Assembly (NCBI GenBank): GCA_029821455.1
Contig: JALGTI010000066.1
Location: forward strand, 1-12,177
Length of the DNA stretch: 12,177 nt
Origin: Candidatus Zipacnadia bacterium
GTDB lineage: Bacteria > Armatimonadota > Zipacnadia > Zipacnadales > Zipacnadaceae
Direction of reading: 5' to 3'
Part shown: positions 6,324 to 12,177 of the stretch, in pieces
How positions within the stretch are numbered: the first letter of the stretch is position 1
Layout of the letters: the number at the start of each line of letters is the position of its first letter
The notes under the pieces: generated by a model
Databases searched by the model: none
What the model was told of the DNA's origin: nothing
The model's input: the letters and a program-made list of their open reading frames with translations, nothing else
Program-made: the position numbers and the translations under genes

Positions 6324-7370
6324 ATGTCAGAGTTGCGCAGGGATCCCATCCTTGACACCTGGGTGATTATCGCTGCCGAACGCGGCCGCCGGCCCTCTGA
6401 CTTTGCGGCCGTCTCCGAGCAGTTGACAGTCCCCAGTGGCTGTCCGTTCTGCGCCGGCAATGAGGCCAAGACGCCTCCGGAGATCTTCGCCATCAGGGGA
6501 GATACCCCGGCCAATGGTCCGGGCTGGGAGGTCCGGGTGGTGCCTAACAAGTATCCGGCCCTGCAGATAGATGGCGATGTGGAGCGCGCTGGGCTTGGGC
6601 TGCTGGACAGGATGAACGGGGTAGGAGCCCACGAGGTGATTATCGAGACCCCTGACCACTTGATGGACATGGCCGTCGCCTCGCCCGAGCATATAGCCAG
6701 GGTCTTCGACGCATTCGACCAGCGCACCTGCGATCTGCGTGGCGATCAGCGCTTCCGCCACATCATCATATTCCGCAACTATGGTGCGGTTGCGGGGGCC
6801 TCCCTCAGCCACCCACACTCGCAATTGATAGCCCTGCCCATTATTCCCAGTATTGTCGTGGCTAAACTTGAGGCTGCCCGCCAGCATTACGCAGACAAGG
6901 AACGCTGCATCTTCTGCGATATGGTGGCCCAGGAGTTAACCCTGCCCGAGAGGGTTATCCTTCGCAACGAGCACTTTGCGGTTCTGTCGCCCTATGCCGC
7001 ACGCTTCCCTTACGAGGTCGAGATATATCCTCTCAGGCACAGCCACGACTTTATTCTGATGTCCGCTGAGGAGCGCCTGGCTCTGGGCGAGACGCTGCGC
7101 TTCATCCTGCAGCGCTATCGCGAGGCGCTGGGCGATCCGCCCTACAATATGATGCTGCACACCTCGCCCAGTCCCCTGCCCAGAGCCGGTCACCCCGAAT
7201 ACTGGGGTACCCTGGCTTACGACTATCACTGGCACATCGAACTGATGCCCCGTCTGACCAAGACCGCCGGCTTTGAGTGGGGCACCGGCTTCTGGATCAA
7301 TCCGGTCGCTCCTGAGGACGCGGCGAGAGTATTGCGGGAAGGCTCTGATGCTACTGGGTACAATGAGTGA
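6324..7370 (+). CDS. galT: GalT-family nucleotidylyltransferase (galactose-1-phosphate uridylyltransferase or ADP-glucose phosphorylase)
   Basis: A 348-residue HIT-superfamily enzyme. GalT exchanges UMP between UDP-glucose and galactose-1-phosphate through a uridylyl-histidine intermediate. MSELRRDPILDTWVIIAAERGRRPSDF is the usual N-terminus. CPFC (C40, C43), H112 in ETPDH and H163 are the expected zinc ligands. SHPHSQ at 162-167 carries the nucleophile His165 and Gln167. A second CxxC (C195, C198) may bind another metal. The C-terminal half (HWHIELMPRL, GFEWGTGFWINPVAPEDAARVLRE) resembles the branch that includes Arabidopsis ADP-glucose phosphorylase (At5g18200) more than E. coli GalT. With glgC and glgA in the same operon, ADP-glucose is a real alternative substrate; sequence alone does not decide. 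GAGGAGG lies 12 nt before the ATG. It is the first gene of the operon and overlaps the kinase start by 23 nt. Confidence 0.9.
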   Translation: MSELRRDPILDTWVIIAAERGRRPSDFAAVSEQLTVPSGCPFCAGNEAKTPPEIFAIRGDTPANGPGWEVRVVPNKYPALQIDGDVERAGLGLLDRMNGVGAHEVIIETPDHLMDMAVASPEHIARVFDAFDQRTCDLRGDQRFRHIIIFRNYGAVAGASLSHPHSQLIALPIIPSIVVAKLEAARQHYADKERCIFCDMVAQELTLPERVILRNEHFAVLSPYAARFPYEVEIYPLRHSHDFILMSAEERLALGETLRFILQRYREALGDPPYNMMLHTSPSPLPRAGHPEYWGTLAYDYHWHIELMPRLTKTAGFEWGTGFWINPVAPEDAARVLREGSDATGYNE

Positions 7371-9213
7371 ACAAACTGGTGAACAACAAGAGACGCCGAG
7401 CGGCGACAGCAGCCAAAGGCTGCCGGAACAGGACCAAATAGGCGGCCCGGAGGCCGAGCAGCTCCGGCAGTTCTTCGAGAATGTTATCTATGCCCTCCCG
7501 CTGAGGCTGCTGGTACTGGATCAAGACCTGAGGGTCATCCATTGCAACCCGGCCTACTGTATCCCGCGTGGACTGAGCCGGGAGGAGGTAGAGGGCAAGC
7601 GCATTGACGAGGTGTTCCCGGCCTCATTGCTGGATGATGCTGGCCTGCGAGAGGCGTTGATAGCGACCCTACGCACGGGCGAGCGCGTACGATGGTCCGG
7701 CTACCGTCACGCCACTCCCGACCACGGCGAGCGTATCGTCAATATCCGGGTCGACCCCTGCAAGGGCTACCGTGGCGAGACTAACGTGCTACTGACCATC
7801 GAAGACGTTACTGAACGGCATCGCCAGTTATATGAGCGCACAATCCTCCAGCAGATTACCCGGGCAATGCTGGGGGAGCTAGAGTTGCCGCGACTGCTGC
7901 ACGCGATCCTGACGGGGATGACGGCCGGTGGCGCCGTGGGGCTGGGATTCAATCGCGCCATAATGATGCTAGCCGACGAGGACGAGGGGGTCCTGCGCGC
8001 GGAGATGGCCGTAGGCCCGGAGAGCCAGGAGCAAGCGGCGCAGATTTGGTCCGAGCTGGCCGATGAACACCGCACGCTAGAGGAGTTTCTGGCCGACTAC
8101 GATAAACTGCCGCCGCCGGACCAACGCCCCCTGCACCAACTCGTGGAGCGGCTGGTAGTACCGCTCTCGGAGACGGATACTCTCCCGATGAGCGCTGTGG
8201 CTTGTGGCGAGGTCATCCACGTAACAGACGCGCGCAACCACCCCCAGGTCAGCGAGGAGTTGTACCAGTTATTGAGTGCTGATGAGTTTGTGGTGGCGCC
8301 AATGGTGGCCAAAGACAAGATCATCGGGGCAGCCATCGCCGACAAATTCATCACCCGGCAGCCGATCAGCAGGTCCGACATCCAGATGCTAACCGCCTTG
8401 GCCAATCAGGCGGCCCTCAGTATTGATAGCGCCCGGATGTACCAGGAGGCTACCCAGCGGGCCGAGGAGTTGGACGAGGCCTACCGCCAGCTTCAGGAGG
8501 CCCACCAAGAGCGCATCCGCACTGAGAAGCTCGCGGTAGTGGGGCAGGTCACCGCCATCGTTGCCCACGAGATCCGCAACCCCCTGTCAACCATCGGTGG
8601 CTTTGGGCGGTCTGTCCTGCGAAATCCGGATATGGTAGAGCGTAATCGCAGAAATGCCGAGATTATCGTGGAGGAGGTGCAGCGGCTAGAGGGCATCCTC
8701 GCCGATCTGCTTGACTTTACAAGACCGCGCCCACCAGCGCTAGCGCCAACCGACCTGCGGGCCCTCACAGTCAGTGTCCTCGACCTGCTTCGTGGGGAGA
8801 TCGAAGTGGCCAACATCGAGACCCGCCTGCAGTTTGACGATGAGCCCCTGGTAGTGTTGTTGGATGAGTCACTATTCAGGCAGATCATTATCAATCTGAT
8901 CAAGAATGCAACGGAAGCGATGCCCGACGGTGGAACCCTTACACTGGGGGCGCGCAGGCTTGATGGGCGCACACAGCTATCCATCAGTGACACCGGCCCA
9001 GGCATCCCGGAAGAAGAACTGACCAACATATTCGACTCCTTCTATACCACGAAATCAACCGGAACCGGTCTGGGATTGGCCTTGAGCAAACAGGTCGTTG
9101 CTGACCATGGCGCCGAACTCTCTGTCACCTCCACAGTCGGCAAAGGCACTACCTTTTACATCACCTTCCCCGCTTCCACCGACACGGAAGCCGGCCCTGC
9201 AGATGCTGATTAG
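7348..9213 (+). CDS. Soluble sensor histidine kinase, PAS-GAF-HisKA-HATPase
   Basis: A 621-residue cytoplasmic sensor kinase with no membrane segment. In order: a polar N-tail (1-35); a PAS domain (about 41-155, FFENVIYALPLRLLVLDQDLRVIHCNPAY); a GAF-like domain (about 165-362, ending LTALANQAALSIDSARMY); a coiled coil (362-395); a HisKA dimerisation helix with phospho-acceptor His407 in AHEIRNPLS; and a HATPase_c domain with N box NLIKNATEAM (516-525), G1 DTGPGIP (548-554), F box FDSFYTTK and G2 TGTGLGL (571-577). All ATP-binding and catalytic motifs look intact. The signal is unknown. I chose ATG 7348, which has AAGG 5 nt upstream and overlaps the previous gene by 23 nt; ATG 7363 is an alternative five residues shorter. 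The response regulator follows after 29 nt and is the likely partner. Lying inside a glycogen operon, the kinase may sense carbon or energy state (inference). Confidence 0.95.
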   Translation: MLLGTMSEQTGEQQETPSGDSSQRLPEQDQIGGPEAEQLRQFFENVIYALPLRLLVLDQDLRVIHCNPAYCIPRGLSREEVEGKRIDEVFPASLLDDAGLREALIATLRTGERVRWSGYRHATPDHGERIVNIRVDPCKGYRGETNVLLTIEDVTERHRQLYERTILQQITRAMLGELELPRLLHAILTGMTAGGAVGLGFNRAIMMLADEDEGVLRAEMAVGPESQEQAAQIWSELADEHRTLEEFLADYDKLPPPDQRPLHQLVERLVVPLSETDTLPMSAVACGEVIHVTDARNHPQVSEELYQLLSADEFVVAPMVAKDKIIGAAIADKFITRQPISRSDIQMLTALANQAALSIDSARMYQEATQRAEELDEAYRQLQEAHQERIRTEKLAVVGQVTAIVAHEIRNPLSTIGGFGRSVLRNPDMVERNRRNAEIIVEEVQRLEGILADLLDFTRPRPPALAPTDLRALTVSVLDLLRGEIEVANIETRLQFDDEPLVVLLDESLFRQIIINLIKNATEAMPDGGTLTLGARRLDGRTQLSISDTGPGIPEEELTNIFDSFYTTKSTGTGLGLALSKQVVADHGAELSVTSTVGKGTTFYITFPASTDTEAGPADAD

Positions 9214-9242
9214 GGAATGGCTCCTTAAAGGGAGAGATGCAA

Positions 9243-9635
9243 ATGGCTACCGTCCTGGTAGTAGATGATGACCGGCATCAGCGCCTGCTATATGAGCAGG
9301 AGTTGAAGTTCGCCGGCTACGATGTGTTGCTATCCACCAGTGGTCCTCAAGCCATAGAGGCTGTGGCCAACCAGAAGGTGGATGTGGTTGTCCTGGACAT
9401 CGCAATGCCTGGAATGGATGGGGTGGAGACCCTCAGCAAGCTGCTCGACTTAGACCGCCAGCTCCCCGTCATCCTCAACACTGCCTACGCCAGCTTCCAG
9501 GACGACTTTATGACCTGGGCCGCCGAGGCATACGTGGTCAAGTCGTCAGACCTCACGGAGCTGCTGGAGCAGGTGGCCGAGGCGCTGCGCAAACGTGGTA
9601 TTGACGTGCCGCCGCCTTCTCAAGAGGAGAAGTAA
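9243..9635 (+). CDS. Single-domain response regulator (REC only)
   Basis: A 130-residue receiver domain with no output domain. The acidic pocket is D8-D9, the phospho-acceptor is D52 (VVVLDIAMPGMDG), the switch Thr is T80 (ILNTAYAS) and the conserved Lys is K100 (AYVVKSSDL), so it should be phosphorylated by the kinase just upstream. The usual 'KP' after strand beta-5 is KS here, and the C-terminus ends in a short polar tail (DVPPPSQEEK) after helix alpha-5. There is no DNA-binding or enzymatic module, so it must act by protein contact or as a relay intermediate, as CheY and Spo0F do. I chose ATG 9243 because GGAG lies 8 nt upstream and the product begins MATVLVVDDD; ATG 9237, two residues longer, is only 2 nt from the same site. 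It ends 4 nt before the glgC start. Confidence 0.92.
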   Translation: MATVLVVDDDRHQRLLYEQELKFAGYDVLLSTSGPQAIEAVANQKVDVVVLDIAMPGMDGVETLSKLLDLDRQLPVILNTAYASFQDDFMTWAAEAYVVKSSDLTELLEQVAEALRKRGIDVPPPSQEEK

Positions 9636-9639
9636 CCGC

Positions 9640-10875
9640 GTGGCTGCCAAGCGCGAGTTATCTGGGCTGATGCGACGTACTCTGGCCATGGTGATGGCCG
9701 GCGGCCAGGGCATGCGGCTTTATCCCTTGACACAACGTCGCGCCAAGCCGGCTGTGCGCTTCGGCGGCGATTACCGGATGATTGACTTTACGCTCTCCAA
9801 CTGTGTCAACTCAAGCCTGCGCCGTATCCATATACTGGCCCAGTTTGCGGCCTCATCGCTTAACCGCCACATCAGACGTGGCTGGATACCGATGTTTTGC
9901 GAAGAGCTGGGAGAGTACGTTAACCTGGTCCCGCCCCAGCGCATTGCGGCGGACCGCTTCTATGCCGGGACCGCCGATGCCATCTATCAGAACTTGTTTA
10001 TCCTCCAAGAAGAGCGCCCGTCCCGAGTGTTTTTGCTATCCGGTGATCATGCTTACAAGATGGACTACGCCCGGATGCTGAGCTTCCACGAACAGTGTGG
10101 CGCCGAACTGACCATCGCCTGCCTCAAGGTGCCCCGCCAGGAGGCTACGGACCTGGGAGTGGTCGCTGTTGACGGCATGTGGCGTATCGTCGAATTCGAG
10201 GAGAAGCCGTCACAGCCCCGCAGCCTGCCCGACGATCCCGACCACTGTCTGGTCAATATGGGCGTCTATGTCTGGAACACTGCGATGCTGGTCCAGTGCG
10301 TCTGCGACGACGCCACCAGCCACACATCACACGACTTCGGCCGTGACATCCTCCCTCGCCTGGTAGCCAAGGGGGTGCCCGTCTACGCCTACAACTTCGC
10401 TGATCCCAAGACTGGCCAGCCGGCGTACTGGCGTGACATCGGAACGATTGACAGCTACTGGCAGGCCAATATGGACCTGGCCGAAGTGACCCCTGAACTA
10501 GACCTCTACGACCGGGAATGGCCCATCTATACCTACAAGGGCCAACATCCGCCGGCTAAGACGGTGCATCCAGAGCTGACCTCAATCAACCAGTCGCTAC
10601 TGTCGGGCGGTTGCATCGTCTCCGGGGCCACGCTTGCCAAGTCCATACTCTCTCCGGGAGTGTATCTGCACCGTGGCGCGGAGGTGACCGAATCCATCCT
10701 GATGGATGGGGTGGAGGTTGGTCGCGGTGCCCGCCTGCATCGGGTCATCGCAGACGAGGGCGTCACAATCCCGGATGGTGTTCAGATCGGCCTGGACCAC
10801 GAGCAAGATCGCAAGCAATTCACCGTGACTGACGGCGGCATCGTCGTGGTGCCGCAGAGAGCCATATTGCAGTAG
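9640..10875 (+). CDS. glgC: Glucose-1-phosphate adenylyltransferase (ADP-glucose pyrophosphorylase)
   Basis: A 411-residue enzyme making ADP-glucose and pyrophosphate from ATP and glucose-1-phosphate, the committed and usually allosteric step of bacterial glycogen synthesis. The nucleotidyltransferase domain has MAGGQGMRLYPLTQRRAKPAV (19-39), RMIDFTLSNCVNS, RFYAGTADAIYQN (106-118), LLSGDHAYKMDY with the metal-binding Asp136, FEEKP with the sugar-phosphate Lys189, NMGVYVWN and YWRDIGTIDSYWQANMDL (263-280). A left-handed beta-helix of hexapeptide repeats follows from about 310 (SGGCIVSGATLAKSILSPG, ESILMDGVEVGRGARL). Length is normal. GTG 9640 was chosen because GAGGAG lies 10 nt upstream inside the end of the regulator gene; ATG 9670 (MRRTLAMV), ten residues shorter, also gives a canonical N-terminus. 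The effector specificity cannot be read from the sequence. glgA follows after 26 nt. Confidence 0.96.
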   Translation: MAAKRELSGLMRRTLAMVMAGGQGMRLYPLTQRRAKPAVRFGGDYRMIDFTLSNCVNSSLRRIHILAQFAASSLNRHIRRGWIPMFCEELGEYVNLVPPQRIAADRFYAGTADAIYQNLFILQEERPSRVFLLSGDHAYKMDYARMLSFHEQCGAELTIACLKVPRQEATDLGVVAVDGMWRIVEFEEKPSQPRSLPDDPDHCLVNMGVYVWNTAMLVQCVCDDATSHTSHDFGRDILPRLVAKGVPVYAYNFADPKTGQPAYWRDIGTIDSYWQANMDLAEVTPELDLYDREWPIYTYKGQHPPAKTVHPELTSINQSLLSGGCIVSGATLAKSILSPGVYLHRGAEVTESILMDGVEVGRGARLHRVIADEGVTIPDGVQIGLDHEQDRKQFTVTDGGIVVVPQRAILQ

Positions 10876-10901
10876 AGCCAACTTCTCCGGGGGTGAGAGC
10901 T

Positions 10902-12177
10902 GTGAAGGTATTACTGGTATCAGCAGAGGTAGCGCCGTTTGCCAAGGTTGGTGGACTGGCGGACGTGGCCGGCTCGCTGCCCAAGGCGCTGGCAAACCGG
11001 GGCCTTGACATCCGCGTGTTGATGCCCAAGTACCGACAGGTGATAGAAAGTGGTCAGGACTTGTGGCGCGCGGTGCCGGGCTGCCCGGTGGCGATGGCTG
11101 GGTGGGAATCTGGCTGTGCGTTGGATGAATCCCGCTTGCCCGGATCGGATGTGCCGATCTACTTCGTCGAGCACCACGACTACTTCGAGCGCGAGGGCAT
11201 CTATGGACCTCCGGGCTCCGCTTATCCAGACAACCTTGAGCGCCTAACCTTCCTGTGCAGGGCGGCCTTAGCCGTGCTTGAGCCGCTCAACTGGCAGCCC
11301 GATGTCATTCACCTCAATGACTGGCACACCAGCCTGCTGGCGGTCTATACCCTCGGCCAGGAGCCTGCTACCCTCTTCACGATGCACAATGTCGGCGGCG
11401 GCTACCAGGGTGCTTTCGGCTCCGAGCAGGTCCCGGTGACCGGACTGGACTCGCTGGACCCGACGACGGTAGAGTTCATCGCTCCTGAGGGCATAAACCT
11501 GGCCCGCGCTGGTCTGGCCTGCGCTGATGTCATCAACACTGTCAGCCCTACTTATGCCAAGGAAATAGCTTCTGAGGAGTTTGCTCCAGGCCTCAGCGAC
11601 CTTGTGAACGCCAGGGCAGACGATGTGTATGGTATCCTCAACGGCATAGACTATGCTGTCTGGAACCCAGCCACTGACCCGGCCCTGGCGGCTAACTTCA
11701 CCAGGGATGACCTGTCAGGCAAGGCCACCTGCAAAGCCGCCTTGCAGAAAGAGGCGGGCCTGAAGGTGGATCCGGATATCCCCCTCGTCGGTACGGTCAC
11801 CCGCCTGGCTGCTCAGAAGGGCCTCGACCTGCTGGAGGAAGCCCTTCCTGGCCTCACAGGCGTGCAACTGGTCATCCTGGGCACTGGCGAGCGGCACTAT
11901 GAGGAGATGCTGCGGCAGGCGGACGCAGATCGCGACGACCTCAGCGCCTTTCTGCGCTTCGACGCCCAACTGGCCAGACGCATCTACGCCGGGTCCGATA
12001 TGTTCCTGATGCCATCTCGCTATGAGCCGTGCGGGCTGGGGCAGATGATTGCGATGGCTTATGGCACCGTACCGATCGTGCGGACCACCGGTGGCCTGGC
12101 CGACACGGTAACCGAGAAAGGAGCCCAGGCCAACGGCTTTGTCTTCACCGAATATAGCGCCGGGGAGTTGGTGGCCG
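10902..12177 (+). CDS. glgA: Glycogen synthase, ADP-glucose-dependent (GT5; 3' end outside window)
   Basis: The frame is open from GTG 10902 to the window end, giving 425 codons. Family members are usually about 470-490 residues, so only the last helices are missing. The enzyme adds glucose from ADP-glucose to the non-reducing end of alpha-1,4-glucan. MKVLLVSAEVAPFAKVGGLADVAGSLPKAL carries the K15-VGGL donor motif. VIHLNDWHTSLL at 135-146, INTVSPTYAKEI at 211-222, ILNGIDYAVWNPATD at 245-259, RLAAQKGLDL with Lys306, and PSRYEPCGLGQM with Glu375 followed by TTGGLADTV are all present. An oddity is HNVGGGYQG at 162-170, where the family normally has HN-two residues-YQG, so two residues are inserted next to the catalytic His. 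GGTGA lies 5 nt before the chosen GTG; another in-frame GTG at 10893 lacks such a site. It is the last visible gene of the operon. Confidence 0.95.
   Translation, partial: MKVLLVSAEVAPFAKVGGLADVAGSLPKALANRGLDIRVLMPKYRQVIESGQDLWRAVPGCPVAMAGWESGCALDESRLPGSDVPIYFVEHHDYFEREGIYGPPGSAYPDNLERLTFLCRAALAVLEPLNWQPDVIHLNDWHTSLLAVYTLGQEPATLFTMHNVGGGYQGAFGSEQVPVTGLDSLDPTTVEFIAPEGINLARAGLACADVINTVSPTYAKEIASEEFAPGLSDLVNARADDVYGILNGIDYAVWNPATDPALAANFTRDDLSGKATCKAALQKEAGLKVDPDIPLVGTVTRLAAQKGLDLLEEALPGLTGVQLVILGTGERHYEEMLRQADADRDDLSAFLRFDAQLARRIYAGSDMFLMPSRYEPCGLGQMIAMAYGTVPIVRTTGGLADTVTEKGAQANGFVFTEYSAGELVA

Noticed and set aside
6125..6887. Two long minus-strand open frames opposite the GalT-family gene
   Set aside because: They are shadows of a gene whose zinc and active-site motifs are all intact; composition is Arg/Ser/Pro-rich without any motif.
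7273..7347. Earlier ATG at 7273 as the start of the histidine kinase
   Set aside because: It would add 25 residues entirely inside the GalT-family gene with no domain; the ATG at 7348 has a nearby AAGG and gives a normal short overlap.

Overview
The window is a gene-dense bacterial chromosome segment, GC-rich by eye, with frequent GTG starts. It holds no mobile elements, RNA genes or CRISPR arrays that I can recognise. The gene set fits an uncultured or poorly studied Gram-negative-type lineage. It includes a secreted beta-propeller protein, a PAS-GAF soluble histidine kinase, a single-domain response regulator and a bacterial glycogen pathway. Similar sets occur in Armatimonadota, Chloroflexota and Planctomycetota, but nothing here fixes the phylum.

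Layout. (1) Positions 1-1340, plus strand: the tail of a tetratricopeptide-type helical-repeat protein, then a GT4 glycosyltransferase 6 nt downstream. They look co-transcribed and may end a surface-polysaccharide cluster. (2) Positions 1526-4205, minus strand, convergent with the first block: an unrecognised 262-aa soluble protein followed by a 615-aa exported beta-propeller protein. A 242-bp AT-richer gap upstream (4206-4447) carries a perfect DnaA box in a 12-bp-periodic triplet, and a promoter candidate with an operator-like palindrome. (3) Positions 4448-5960, minus strand: a probable three-gene operon of a small two-TM protein, acylphosphatase and a class I SAM methyltransferase. (4) Positions 5961-6323: a divergent 363-bp control region with a palindrome inside a candidate promoter on the minus side. 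(5) Positions 6324-12177, plus strand: a tight five-gene operon of a GalT-family nucleotidylyltransferase, a PAS-GAF histidine kinase, a REC-only response regulator, GlgC, and GlgA cut by the window edge.

The most distinctive part is the last block. GlgC makes ADP-glucose from glucose-1-phosphate and ATP, and GlgA polymerises it into glycogen. The GalT-family protein could supply glucose-1-phosphate (Leloir pathway), or, given its resemblance to plant ADP-glucose phosphorylase, could act on ADP-glucose itself. A soluble kinase and a regulator with no output domain sit between these enzymes. This suggests that carbon storage is tied to a dedicated phosphorelay, possibly acting by protein contact rather than by transcription.
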